Source: Lentisphaeria bacterium UBA1724 (GTDB lineage Bacteria; Verrucomicrobiota; Lentisphaeria; Oligosphaerales; Oligosphaeraceae). Taken from it: DNA of 27,173 nt. Positions 7,241 through 15,467 of this stretch are shown here, piece by piece; within the stretch, counting starts at the first letter, position 1, and each line of letters begins with the position of its first letter. The DNA lies in the NCBI GenBank assembly GCA_002315885.1, contig DCIO01000131.1:1-27173 (forward strand). Reading direction: 5' to 3'. The position numbers and the translations under genes were made by a program. Under the pieces are notes generated by a model. It searched no databases, was not told where the DNA came from, and worked only from the letters and a program-made list of their open reading frames with translations.

Positions 7241-8755
7241 TCAGGGGAAGAGTTTTTTCGTGGGGGGAAGTGGGTCGTAGGTATAGGAGCATCCGAGATA
7301 GCGGAGGCCTTGTTCGTCGCCGTGCCCGGGCATGTGTGAGAGATGCACATCGCACTGGTTCAGCTTCTTCAGTGCATCCAGTGCCTTCTGGGCATCTTCG
7401 TCGGTGGCGCTGGAGACCGTCAGCACAATCAGCGCCTCGGAGAGGTTCAGGCTGGCGCGCTTGGTGCTATGGAGGCCATTCTTGAAGACGGCCACCTTGG
7501 AAAGGATGTCGGGCCGCAGGAGCAGCTTCCTGCTGTCGATGCCAGCCAGGTGTTTTGCGGCATTGAGGACCATGGCCACAGCGGAGTGCATCAGGCTGGA
7601 ATTCTTGCCTGTGGCAATGAAGCCGTCGGGCAGTTGGATTGCCGCGCCGCAGTAGATGCCGTCATCGCCCTCGCCATCCAATTCGCATTCCTTGGCGGTC
7701 TGGCGGGCCATGGAGACCACGGGGCGGTCGGTGGGTTGGAGACCCGCCTTCTGGACCAGCTCTTCCGCGCGGTCCACAGTGGCTTCCGCACAACGGCCCA
7801 ACTCATTCTCCGCCACATACTTGAAGTAACGGCGAATGATTTCCATGTTGGCGGCACGACGGACTACGTTGTCATCCACGATGCCAGCGGCCATGCAGTT
7901 GACGCCCATGTCGGTGGGGGACTTGTAGCCTTCTTCGGAACCCGTAATGCGGGTCAACAGCGCCCGGAGCAGTGGGAAAGTCTGGAGGTCCCGGTTGTAG
8001 TTCACTGCGGGGACGCCGTATGCCTCGTAGTGGAAGTGGTCCATGGCGTTGTTGTCCAGCAGGTCTGCGGTGGCGCTTTCGTAGGCGATGTTCACGGGAT
8101 GGCTCAGGGGGAGATTCCAGACGGGGAAGCTCTCGAATTTCGCGTAGCGGGCTTTGCGACCCTGCTGGAATTCGTGGTAGATCTGGCTCAGGCAGGTGGC
8201 CATCTTACCGGAATTGGGACCAGGACCCGTGACCACCACCAATGGGCGTGTGACGGGGACGTAGCGGAGGGAGCCCAGTCCTTCCGCGCTGGCAATGCGG
8301 TCAATCTGGTTGGGATAGCCATCCAGGTTTCCGTGGAGGAAGGTCTGGATGCCATGGCGCTCCAGGCGCTTCTTGAAGGCCTGTACCGCGGGCTGTCCAG
8401 TGTAGCGCGTAATCACAACCGCAGTGACATCCACGCCCAGGCAGTGCAGGTCGTCGATGAGCTTCATGGCCGCGTTGTCGTAAGTGATGCCGAAATCCGC
8501 GCGGATGCGCTTGCGCTCGATGTCTTCGGCGTAGATGCAGACGATGATGTCCGCTTCGGCAGAAAGGCTTTTCAATAGCTGGACCTTCACGTCGGGATTA
8601 TACCCGGGAAGGACACGGGCGGCGTGCAAATCCCCCATCAACTTGCCACCAAATTCCAAATAGACGCGACCCTCCCCAGAAGAGACGCGCTGGAGGATGG
8701 ACGCCTTCTGGGCATCCAGGTATTTCTGATTGTCAAAAGCAGGTTTTGTAGGCAT
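7241..8755 (-). CDS. DUF1846 family protein
   Basis: The 504-residue sequence matches the DUF1846 (PF08903) family from memory of its conserved segments: the N-terminal FDNQKYLDAQ start, YLEFGGKL, GPGPNSGKMATCLSQ, the YESATADL region and SPTDMGVN. Family members are about 500 residues long, so this one is full length. The GPGPNSGK stretch at about residues 177-184 resembles a phosphate-binding loop, but no biochemical function is firmly established and I do not assign one. The likely ATG at 8753-8755 has no convincing ribosome binding site. The gene starts just beyond the bS21 terminator (8772-8808), so it needs either readthrough or its own promoter. It is followed after 9 bases by the SNF2 gene. 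Confidence 0.9.
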   Translation of the reverse strand: MPTKPAFDNQKYLDAQKASILQRVSSGEGRVYLEFGGKLMGDLHAARVLPGYNPDVKVQLLKSLSAEADIIVCIYAEDIERKRIRADFGITYDNAAMKLIDDLHCLGVDVTAVVITRYTGQPAVQAFKKRLERHGIQTFLHGNLDGYPNQIDRIASAEGLGSLRYVPVTRPLVVVTGPGPNSGKMATCLSQIYHEFQQGRKARYAKFESFPVWNLPLSHPVNIAYESATADLLDNNAMDHFHYEAYGVPAVNYNRDLQTFPLLRALLTRITGSEEGYKSPTDMGVNCMAAGIVDDNVVRRAANMEIIRRYFKYVAENELGRCAEATVDRAEELVQKAGLQPTDRPVVSMARQTAKECELDGEGDDGIYCGAAIQLPDGFIATGKNSSLMHSAVAMVLNAAKHLAGIDSRKLLLRPDILSKVAVFKNGLHSTKRASLNLSEALIVLTVSSATDEDAQKALDALKKLNQCDVHLSHMPGHGDEQGLRYLGCSYTYDPLPPTKKLFP

Positions 8756-8771
8756 AGGTCGTTCGGGTAAT

Positions 8772-8808
8772 AAAAAAAGCGAACAGAGTTTTTTTTTCTG
8801 TTCGCTTT
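8772..8808 (-). terminator. Intrinsic terminator of the bS21 gene
   Basis: A perfect 11-bp inverted repeat, AAAGCGAACAG (8776-8786) with CTGTTCGCTTT (8798-8808), encloses an 11-base loop. On the minus strand the stem is followed by a run of T. It lies 30 bases past the stop of the bS21 gene and only 17 bases before the start of the DUF1846 gene. Confidence 0.85.
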
Positions 8809-8837
8809 CGAAGAGGCTTTCTCAACAGGAGAGAAAA

Positions 8838-8999
8838 CTACCGGATGATACCGGCTGCGCGACGACGCGCCTCGCAGGGGGGAATGTAAGCCTGGCGGGA
8901 CTTGTACTCGTCCATGACGTTCTCTTTGTCCATCTTCTTACGGAGATGACGGATTGCGCGCTCGATGGGTTCACCTTTGCGGAGCTTGACTTCTGGCAT
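8838..8999 (-). CDS. rpsU: Small ribosomal subunit protein bS21
   Basis: A 53-residue basic protein was found by translating the minus strand. It starts MPEVKLRKGEPIERAIRHL and ends EARRRAAGIIR before a TAG stop. The (K/R)xxEPxExAxRxL(K/R)(K/R) start, the central KENVMDEYKSRQAYIPP and the arginine-rich end fit bS21, a protein of the 30S platform near the 3' end of 16S rRNA. It is shorter than the roughly 70-residue E. coli protein and lacks the long basic C-terminal helix. Short versions are common outside proteobacteria. A GGGGGTGAG sequence 5 bases upstream of the ATG is a strong ribosome binding site. A weak promoter candidate (TTGTGG at 9103-9108, TTATCT at 9079-9084 on the minus strand) lies upstream, and a clear terminator follows. 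Confidence 0.88.
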   Translation of the reverse strand: MPEVKLRKGEPIERAIRHLRKKMDKENVMDEYKSRQAYIPPCEARRRAAGIIR

Positions 9000-9129
9000 G
9001 TTTACTCACCCCCTTGGGGCCATGTTGAAAATTGACATACTCGGACACCACACGGCATCCAGACGGAAAACTTGCTTAAGATAATCCCTTTCTCAAATTT
9101 TTCCACAAGAAAAACCCGAGACACTTTGA

Positions 9130-10320
9130 TTATTTTGCCTCTTTTTCGGAAGAAAGAATTTCCTTGGCCAGGACGATGGCGATAGGGGCGTTTGTCCAGC
9201 CGGTGTAGATGCTTCCTGCGCCGCCTTCGTAGCAGTCCCCGCCGCCCCAGTCGTTGGCGTGCAGGTCGAACATGCCGCGCCAGCATCCATGATATTGTGG
9301 CAGTGGTGATTTGTCCTGGATTTTCAGTACCAGCTCCAGGAGTTTCTGGAATGGGGTTTGGAATTCGGGGCAGAATTGAGAGAGTTCCTGGAGTCCGACT
9401 AGTGCCCAGTTGACGGTATAGATGGTATCCACCAGATGCGGCCCCATGGGTGCTTCGTCGTGTTCTGCGGGGATGTTTCCCGTGGCGTCCATCTTGTCGG
9501 CAATCATTTTTCCGATGCGTTTTGCCAGTTCCAGGTATTCCTGGTCGCCCGTGGATTTGTAAGCGAAGATTTCGCCGATGAGTGCGTAGGCCTGTTCGCT
9601 GACGATGAAGGAGTCCGCGGTTGTCTTGAGATAATCGTGGTATTTTCGGACGTAATCCAGGTAATCCTGGTCCCCCGTGGCCTCATAGCATTTTGCCAGT
9701 GCCATCTGCGGGAGTGCGCCCCAGTGTGGTTTTTCGATATGTCCCAGCCAGGTGGCGTTTTCCCAGCGTGCGCCCGCTGGGAGATTCTTTGCCCGTGCCA
9801 GGATTTCCTCCAGTGCACCCAGCATTTCGTTGCCCAGGGTGACCGCCCACTTCTTCAGGTCGTAGCGGGGTTCCAGTTCGGGGAATTCCTGTGCGATGAG
9901 GAGTTGGAGGAAGAGGCACCAGGACTGGTCGTCGAACCACACATCGGAAGATCGCTTGATATGTGACCAATTCCAGCTTCCGACCACATAGCTGCGGCCC
10001 CCGCGTTCCAGGAGACCGCTGCGGCAGTAGAGGAAGTCCAGGATATTGACGCCGATGTGGTAGTATTTTTTCTGGTCCAGCACGCGGCTAGCCAACAGGA
10101 AGAGGTATACGGCTTGGAAATTGCAATCCGCCCGTCGTTGTTCGATGATGCAGTGGTCGCCGTGGTCGGTCCAGGCCACGAAAGCCTGCTTCATCTTCTC
10201 GATGGCGGAATTTCCCTGTGCTACGGCCACGCGTTCCGCCACTCCCCACAGACCATCTGCGGGGAGCATGACGCCGGAACGCTCAAACCACTCCAGGTTG
10301 GCTAACAGCGCTTCTTTCAT
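9130..10320 (-). CDS. (Alpha/alpha)-barrel, six-hairpin-glycosidase-like protein
   Basis: This 396-residue protein has no signal peptide and looks cytoplasmic. It is helical throughout, with regularly spaced segments typical of (alpha/alpha)6 toroids: ADCNFQAVYLFLLASRVL, WLGHIEKPHWGALPQMALAK, YLDYVRKYHDYL, YALIGEIFAY and a Gly-rich GGGDCYEGGAGSIYTGWTNAP end. The repeating aromatic/His/Asp pattern resembles glycoside hydrolase or sugar epimerase folds of the six-hairpin superfamily, but I cannot place it in a numbered family or point to catalytic residues. It starts 9 bases after the flavodiiron gene stops and has no Shine-Dalgarno sequence, which suggests coupled translation. A sugar-related role is an inference from fold only. 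Confidence 0.7.
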   Translation of the reverse strand: MKEALLANLEWFERSGVMLPADGLWGVAERVAVAQGNSAIEKMKQAFVAWTDHGDHCIIEQRRADCNFQAVYLFLLASRVLDQKKYYHIGVNILDFLYCRSGLLERGGRSYVVGSWNWSHIKRSSDVWFDDQSWCLFLQLLIAQEFPELEPRYDLKKWAVTLGNEMLGALEEILARAKNLPAGARWENATWLGHIEKPHWGALPQMALAKCYEATGDQDYLDYVRKYHDYLKTTADSFIVSEQAYALIGEIFAYKSTGDQEYLELAKRIGKMIADKMDATGNIPAEHDEAPMGPHLVDTIYTVNWALVGLQELSQFCPEFQTPFQKLLELVLKIQDKSPLPQYHGCWRGMFDLHANDWGGGDCYEGGAGSIYTGWTNAPIAIVLAKEILSSEKEAK

Positions 10321-10329
10321 GGGCGCAGT

Positions 10330-12120
10330 CTATGCGATGGGTTCGAAGTCCACCGCGCCGTGTTTGCAGAGGGGGCAGACGAAGTCCTCGGGGAGTTCAT
10401 CGCCTTCGAAGATGTAACCGCAGACCTTGCAGACCCAGCCCTTCTTGCCTTCGGTCTGGGGTTTGGGTTTCACGTTCTTCTGGTAGTAGGTGTAGGTCAT
10501 GGTCTCCACGTTGGAAAGGACGCGGGCCTCCTCGATGGAGCAGATGAACATTCCGTGGCTGCCCAGGTCAACGTAGGACTCCACCTTCAGGGACATGAAG
10601 GAGTTGATGTATTTGCTGAGGAAGACCAGCCCATTGCCGGAACGGTGCAGCTCCATGCCCGCGAACTTGTCCACGGTACGGCCACTCTGGAAGCCGAAGC
10701 GCTCGAAGATTTCGAATGGCGCGTCGGTGGAGAGGCAGTTCAGATTCATGACGCCAGTCTGCTTGATGACATGGTGGGAGTAGTTCTGTTTGTTGATGGT
10801 GACCGCAATCCGGTTGGGGGTGTTGGTGACCTGGGAGACGGTATTGACGATGAGGCCGTTGTCACGATTGCCGTCCTTGGAGGTGACCACGTAGAGTCCG
10901 TATCCGATATTGAAGAGCGCCTTCAGGTCGTTCTTGTCGGCGGTGGTGTCCTGGATGTTCTTGTAGTCCTGGCAGAGTTCCTCAGCCAGTGCCTCCAGTT
11001 GCTTGCAGCTCTCGTCGTTCAGGGCGGACTTGATGTGGACGATGTTTTCGGCGATGCGGAGGTTCTTGGAATTGGCGAACATGTTCCCCATGATCTTTGC
11101 CGCCTGGGCCGCCCAGGAGCCATTCTCGATGAAGGCCACGGTGCGGTTCTGGAAATTACGCTCGGTCAGGTGTGTGATGAAGGTGTGCATGAAGGGGAAG
11201 ATTTCCGCATTGTAGGTAGTGGTGGCCAGCACCAACTTCCCATAGCGGAAGGCGTCTGCCACGGCGGCGGACATGTCACAGCGCGCCAGGTCGTAGACCA
11301 CCACCTTGGGGGCGCCCTTGGCCTTCAGCTTCTCCGCCAGCTGCTCCACCGCGACGCGGGTGTGTCCATAGACGGAGGTGTATGCGATGACAATGCCCTC
11401 GCTCTCCACTTTGTAGGAGGACCAGGTGTCGTAGAGGCTCAGGTAGTGCCCCAGATCCTCGGTCAGCACGGGGCCATGGAGGGGGCAGATCTTCTGGATG
11501 TCCAGCGTGGCGGCCTTCTTCAGCAACGCCTGGACCTGCGCGCCGTATTTGCCCACGATGCCAATGAAATAGCGACGTGATTCGTCATCCCAGGGCTCCT
11601 TCGCATCCAGTGCGCCGAATTTGCCGAAGCCGTCGGCGGAGAAGAGGACCTTGTCGCAGGTATCGTAGGTGACCATGACTTCGGGCCAGTGGACCATGGG
11701 CGCCGCCACGAATGCCAGGGTGTGCTTGCCCAAGGAGAGGGTGCTGCCTTCGGCGATGACCACGCGGCGGTCTTCGTATTCCGTGCCGAAGAAATTCTTC
11801 ATCATGGCGAAGGCCTTGGCGGAGGAGACGATGGTGGTGCTCTTGTAGAGCTCCATGAAAGTGCCGATGTTGGCGGCGTGGTCGGGCTCCATGTGCTGGA
11901 TGATCAGGTAGTCGGGAGCCTTGTCCCCGAAGACGCTGTGGATGTTGTCCAGCCATTCGTGGGTGAAATGCTGGTCCACGGTGTCGAAGATGGCGGTCTT
12001 CTCGTCCAGCACGGCGTAGGAATTGTATGACATGCCATTGGGCACTACATACTGCCCTTCAAAGAGGTCGACTTGGTGGTCGTTTACGCCAATGTATTTG
12101 ATGTCGTCGGTAATCTGCAT
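10330..12120 (-). CDS. Flavodiiron protein fused to flavin reductase and rubredoxin domains
   Basis: This 596-residue multidomain flavodiiron protein would reduce O2 to water or NO to N2O in the cytoplasm, protecting an anaerobe. The metallo-beta-lactamase-like domain (about 1-240) keeps every diiron ligand: H76-x-E78-x-D80-H81, H144, D163 and H215. Their spacing closely matches the family. A flavodoxin domain follows (about 243-388) with an FMN loop in YTSVYGHTR. Then comes a flavin-reductase-like domain (about 397-545). The C-terminus is a rubredoxin (about 561-596) with CKVCG (C564, C567) and CPLC (C582, C585). Internal flavin reductase and rubredoxin domains suggest that the electron-transfer steps are built in. 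A GGAG ribosome binding site lies upstream of the ATG. The (alpha/alpha)-barrel gene follows after 9 bases, probably in one transcript. Confidence 0.95.
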   Translation of the reverse strand: MQITDDIKYIGVNDHQVDLFEGQYVVPNGMSYNSYAVLDEKTAIFDTVDQHFTHEWLDNIHSVFGDKAPDYLIIQHMEPDHAANIGTFMELYKSTTIVSSAKAFAMMKNFFGTEYEDRRVVIAEGSTLSLGKHTLAFVAAPMVHWPEVMVTYDTCDKVLFSADGFGKFGALDAKEPWDDESRRYFIGIVGKYGAQVQALLKKAATLDIQKICPLHGPVLTEDLGHYLSLYDTWSSYKVESEGIVIAYTSVYGHTRVAVEQLAEKLKAKGAPKVVVYDLARCDMSAAVADAFRYGKLVLATTTYNAEIFPFMHTFITHLTERNFQNRTVAFIENGSWAAQAAKIMGNMFANSKNLRIAENIVHIKSALNDESCKQLEALAEELCQDYKNIQDTTADKNDLKALFNIGYGLYVVTSKDGNRDNGLIVNTVSQVTNTPNRIAVTINKQNYSHHVIKQTGVMNLNCLSTDAPFEIFERFGFQSGRTVDKFAGMELHRSGNGLVFLSKYINSFMSLKVESYVDLGSHGMFICSIEEARVLSNVETMTYTYYQKNVKPKPQTEGKKGWVCKVCGYIFEGDELPEDFVCPLCKHGAVDFEPIA

Positions 12121-12239
12121 GGTGGTTCTCCTGATAGGTATGATGGGGTTCTACGGGAAATTCGAAAACTACTTTAATGTAATCTTTATTTGAGAAATCA
12201 CGGGGATTTTTGGTAGATGTGTCGGTGGTGTGAAGGAAG

Positions 12240-13496
12240 TCATTCTTCCTGTGTCTGCAAGATTGCTTCCACGCGGTTGATGAACTCTTTTGGCAAATCT
12301 TCTTCCTGGGCGAATTTCCGGAAATGGGCGGCGGCTTCTACGACTTGTCCGAGGATTTTTTCTCCTTGTTCAATGTCACCTGATATCGCCAGTTTTAGTA
12401 GATCTTCCTTTGAGATAGCATTTCGTTTTCCATGAATGGCCATTTCGTGTGTGTTGTTCCAGGAGAAGCCATCCAACTCCCAGGCGAAGGTCATATCGTA
12501 TGCGGGAGCCAGTCGCCAGGAACCTTTTTCATCCATTAGAAATGCCAGGTTCTTTGTATGGTCGTCCACATTTTTGCAGATGACATTAAAGCATGCGATG
12601 AGGAACAGTTGTCGGAAGTCCTCGGCAGGGCAGCGTAGGATGCGGAGGACACGCATGGCATCCTCGTAGCAGGAGGCGCAGGGATCCAGCGCTGCCAGGC
12701 TTTGGAGATGAATACGGCGGTTTCCGATGCGGTCGAAACGTTCGGTGACAAAATGGGAGACCTTTCCATATTGCCGGAGAAAAGAAGGCATCATGCGGAT
12801 ACCTGCCAAATTGGCAATTCGATAGAAGATGTACTCCATCTTCGCGTATGGATAACCATCCCTGGAGTCGTATTTTAGGATGCAATGGCGAAATCCGTCG
12901 GGGACATCTGTTTGGCCTGACATGACTTCCCCCGCGTCATTCAGAGCCACCAGTGCCTTCGGATGTTTCCCCCCTGGTGAGGAACTGACTTTCACCAAGT
13001 TCTTCCAAAGAATTGATTCGGTGGGCGCCAGGCGGAGATTCTTTTGGTGAGACAGAATCTCCTGGGAGAAATTGTAGAGCTTTTCCACGTCCACTACGAA
13101 GGCATTTTCGATTCCGAGGGGTAGAGCGGGTTCGAAGGTGAGGGCCCCCATTGCGCGTGTGCCGATGAAGGAGAGATGATCTACGGGAGTAATCTCTTTC
13201 AGAGGGATTTTGTTTGCGACAAGCCATTCACGGAAGAGTGTCCCACCCCATTTGTCGGGCAAGGAATCCACAAATAATGCAGGAAGGCCTTGGTATAGTT
13301 TGTCGCTTTCCCCTTGCCAGGGGAGATTGCCATGGGAGAGAGTGGCAGATAACGGCATGGCCAGCGGTGAGATATCCAGCCCACTGGCCAGAAATTCTGG
13401 CGAGTATTCAAAGAGACCACGATTTCGCTTGTTGTCCCAGCTAAGAAATCCTACCTCACGCCCCCAAATGCGGACTCTGACTACAGTGTTATGCAT
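12240..13496 (-). CDS. hipA: HipA-family serine/threonine kinase toxin
   Basis: The 418-residue protein is a full-length HipA-like toxin kinase. HipA proteins inactivate targets by phosphorylation (GltX in E. coli) and are neutralised by HipB. The nucleotide loop SSPGGKHPKA (about 172-181) contains the serine-rich site that autophosphorylates in this family. K208 in CILKYD fits the ATP-binding lysine. The catalytic motif DDHTKN gives D311 and N316, and PAYDMT gives D334. These correspond to E. coli D309, N314 and D332, so the kinase looks active. The N-terminal subdomain contains the family's LPDKWGGTLFREWL segment. The start codon overlaps the hipB stop by one base (TAATG), which implies strict translational coupling to the antitoxin. 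The substrate cannot be read from sequence. Confidence 0.93.
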   Translation of the reverse strand: MHNTVVRVRIWGREVGFLSWDNKRNRGLFEYSPEFLASGLDISPLAMPLSATLSHGNLPWQGESDKLYQGLPALFVDSLPDKWGGTLFREWLVANKIPLKEITPVDHLSFIGTRAMGALTFEPALPLGIENAFVVDVEKLYNFSQEILSHQKNLRLAPTESILWKNLVKVSSSPGGKHPKALVALNDAGEVMSGQTDVPDGFRHCILKYDSRDGYPYAKMEYIFYRIANLAGIRMMPSFLRQYGKVSHFVTERFDRIGNRRIHLQSLAALDPCASCYEDAMRVLRILRCPAEDFRQLFLIACFNVICKNVDDHTKNLAFLMDEKGSWRLAPAYDMTFAWELDGFSWNNTHEMAIHGKRNAISKEDLLKLAISGDIEQGEKILGQVVEAAAHFRKFAQEEDLPKEFINRVEAILQTQEE

Positions 13497-13804
13497 TAGG
13501 ATGTGCTCCTGCTATTGCGGTGTTTCGCATAAAATTGCGCACGGGGACTCTCGGGTAACTCCGGAAGCAGCTTGTCTATCTCCTCCAGAAAACCAATCCC
13601 GCGCAACAATTTCAGTAAGGTCGACAGGGTCAGACCCGTCTGAGAACCATTCTCAAAGGTGCTGATAGTGAAAACACTGATGCCACTCTGTATCGACAGG
13701 TCCTTCTGCGTCATCCGCACTTGCTTCCGATAGGACGCAAAACGACGGCCGAGTTGCTGAATCAACTCGTGACCCGATTGACCATAAAATTCGTTGATGT
13801 CCAT
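13496..13804 (-). CDS. hipB: HipB-like XRE-family antitoxin/repressor
   Basis: This is a helix-turn-helix protein upstream of and overlapping hipA. From the ATG at 13802-13804 it has 102 residues. The HTH spans about residues 22-75: LGRRFASYRKQVRMTQKDL, then SGISVFTISTFENG, then LSTLLKLLRGIGF, typical of XRE/HipB proteins. The partner gene, order and overlap support an antitoxin that also represses the operon. The start is uncertain. The same frame stays open upstream to a TTG at 13844-13846, and an ATG at 13848-13850 would join the frame only if the run of eight G (13828-13835) were one base shorter. The nearest SD-like GGAG is too far from the 13804 ATG, so the real start may lie upstream. 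HTH recognition is firm. Confidence 0.88.
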   Translation of the reverse strand: MDINEFYGQSGHELIQQLGRRFASYRKQVRMTQKDLSIQSGISVFTISTFENGSQTGLTLSTLLKLLRGIGFLEEIDKLLPELPESPRAQFYAKHRNSRSTS

Positions 13805-13840
13805 AAGCGCAACGCTATGTTCTCCAAGGGGGGGGTAAAA

Positions 13841-13908
13841 TGCCAATCATAGGTTGGCACACTTTTCACAGGCACGGTTGAAATCTGTGAAAATTTAAAA
13901 CTCTGTGA
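13841..13908. promoter_or_regulatory. Candidate HipB operators in front of hipBA
   Basis: Two separate palindromes lie just upstream of hipB. The proximal one is TGCCAA (13841-13846) and TTGGCA (13854-13859) with a 7-base spacer, and it overlaps the possible upstream start codons. The distal one is TTTTCACAG (13863-13871) and CTGTGAAAA (13885-13893) with a 13-base spacer, followed by a third CTGTGA half-site at 13903-13908. HipB proteins bind palindromes in their own promoter, so autoregulation is a reasonable inference. The sequences do not match the E. coli HipB site. Confidence 0.55.
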
Positions 13909-14078
13909 CAATCTGCGGAAAAAAAACAGGGACGACTTCGCCGATGATGCACTTATGGGGATTCCCGCAAATACGAGTATCAGGGAAGGCGTCGTTGAAA
14001 GGCTGTTGGGGCAACAGGTCCTTCATGCTCGAGTAGTAGCGTAGTGATTCTTGTGTAAATCTGAACAAAAGGTGAGTT

Positions 14079-15467
14079 TCATTGGTTAACCTCCCAGTGT
14101 CCACCAAAGTCAGGACCTACATGACGAATAATTCCCTTTTGATTCAGCCTTACGATGTGCTTATAAATGGCACTTTCACTTTTGCTGAGTATCTTTGCCA
14201 TTTCACGCCGTGAAATGGATGGATTCTTTTGCATTAAGCTAATTATCCTTTGCCAAGTCTTCTGCTCACCTGTCTGCTCACCTTGAGAAATACTTGTCTT
14301 GCGGAAAATGATGACAATCGTCCCATCTGCCCAGACATTGTATTCCGGTTCAGGAAGTCCCTGCTTTACACAGGCTTCAATCATACGCTGGATACCAGAA
14401 CCCCAATTCTCAATACAAGTTGCCTTGTACAGAACCTGAGCCATTTTGGGATTGGACGGCCTGGATGCATGCAAGGTCTTGATGTTTTCCGGCGTGACCC
14501 CTGGAGGCAAGTGTCCTGGATTACTGATTTCTACGCGGTCATCATAAATAGCGAGTCCTATGCTTTCGCCGGGATTGTCATACCGACGGTGACACAATGC
14601 ATTAACCAGCGCCTCTCTAAGAGCTTCTACAGGTATTTCAAGCTGTTCCTCGCGGAGTAATCCCTTAATTCGTCCATTTAAGTTTAAGTGCTTGAAACAG
14701 AAAGCGATCCCAATATCCAACAACTCGAAGACGTTACCACGTTCCCATTTGCTATCAATGAATTCTTCCATAGTTGTCCCTTTGAAGCGGGCCAATCTAA
14801 GACTCAATTGAGGAAAGGGATTCGATTCCCCAGCAAACAATGCCACGGCTGCATTGACGAGTTTGCCATCCTTGAGCAGTTCCCAACGGGCAAGAATAGC
14901 CTCCTCTGGTTCATTCAGAGCACTTTCAGGCATCCTTCCACCGCGGATCCCACCCCGAACAGCATTATAGATACAATTCGTATTCAGATTGACTATTCCT
15001 ATTTCAGAAGTCGTTCGATTTTCCCATGCGTATTGCAAGGGAGAACTCTCACAAATGCGTTCTTCGAAAACATCACGTGGCATTACCCTAGTGGTACTTT
15101 CAACACGCCAATATGGACAGCCGTGGAAAGTATATGGCCGTTTCCCATGAATCCAGCCATCGAATTGCATAGCTATGATCTTAAAGTCAGGGCGACATGG
15201 AATGTCAATATATTCCGTGCAGACAACCACTGCTGGTTCAAGGCCACTAACAGCTTCGGATATTTCCCTTCGAGTGCTGTCCGACACCTGCTCTCCGACA
15301 ATTTTCAACGATTTCGGTGTAATGCCGAATACCAGCCAGCCGCCATCGGTATTGAGAAAAGCACATGCCGAGTGCATGCCTTCCTTCAATTCACCGGTGC
15401 TCTTCTTCAATTCCAGCTCCCGATGTTCATCCCCGGTTATCAATTTCTGGATGTCCTCTATTGTCAT
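14079..15467 (-). CDS. AlbA_2/Schlafen-type ATP-binding putative transcriptional regulator
   Basis: The 462-residue protein has the architecture of RecG-like/Schlafen AlbA_2 regulators. The N-terminal AlbA_2 domain (about 12-135) contains ELELKKSTGE, ACAFLNTDGGWLVFGI and PYWRVESTTRVM. A central GHKL-type ATPase-like region (about 280-375) contains EALREALVNALCHRRYD and ENWGSGIQRM. A C-terminal winged helix (about 403-455) has SISRREMAKILSKSESAIYKHIVRL. Such proteins occur often in accessory and defence-associated regions, and their precise role is usually unknown. An AAGGAG sequence lies 9 bases upstream of the ATG and supports the start. The gene is followed by hipBA on the same strand after about 230 bases. 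Base composition looks less GC-rich than the flanking operons, which hints at horizontal acquisition. Confidence 0.88.
   Translation of the reverse strand: MTIEDIQKLITGDEHRELELKKSTGELKEGMHSACAFLNTDGGWLVFGITPKSLKIVGEQVSDSTRREISEAVSGLEPAVVVCTEYIDIPCRPDFKIIAMQFDGWIHGKRPYTFHGCPYWRVESTTRVMPRDVFEERICESSPLQYAWENRTTSEIGIVNLNTNCIYNAVRGGIRGGRMPESALNEPEEAILARWELLKDGKLVNAAVALFAGESNPFPQLSLRLARFKGTTMEEFIDSKWERGNVFELLDIGIAFCFKHLNLNGRIKGLLREEQLEIPVEALREALVNALCHRRYDNPGESIGLAIYDDRVEISNPGHLPPGVTPENIKTLHASRPSNPKMAQVLYKATCIENWGSGIQRMIEACVKQGLPEPEYNVWADGTIVIIFRKTSISQGEQTGEQKTWQRIISLMQKNPSISRREMAKILSKSESAIYKHIVRLNQKGIIRHVGPDFGGHWEVNQ

Noticed and set aside
7343..8578. 411-codon plus-strand frame opposite the DUF1846 gene, with similar ones opposite the flavodiiron and phosphoesterase genes
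   Set aside because: These are complementary-strand shadows favoured by high GC. The minus-strand products have clear family signatures.
9001..9129. Possible regulatory RNA or riboswitch upstream of the bS21 gene
   Set aside because: Only weak promoter-like elements were seen, with no stable structure or known leader motif.
13895..14107. 70-codon minus-strand frame between the AlbA_2 gene and hipB
   Set aside because: It overlaps the AlbA_2 gene end and the hipB operator region, has no recognisable domain and no clear ribosome binding site. It may be a remnant but cannot be supported as a gene.
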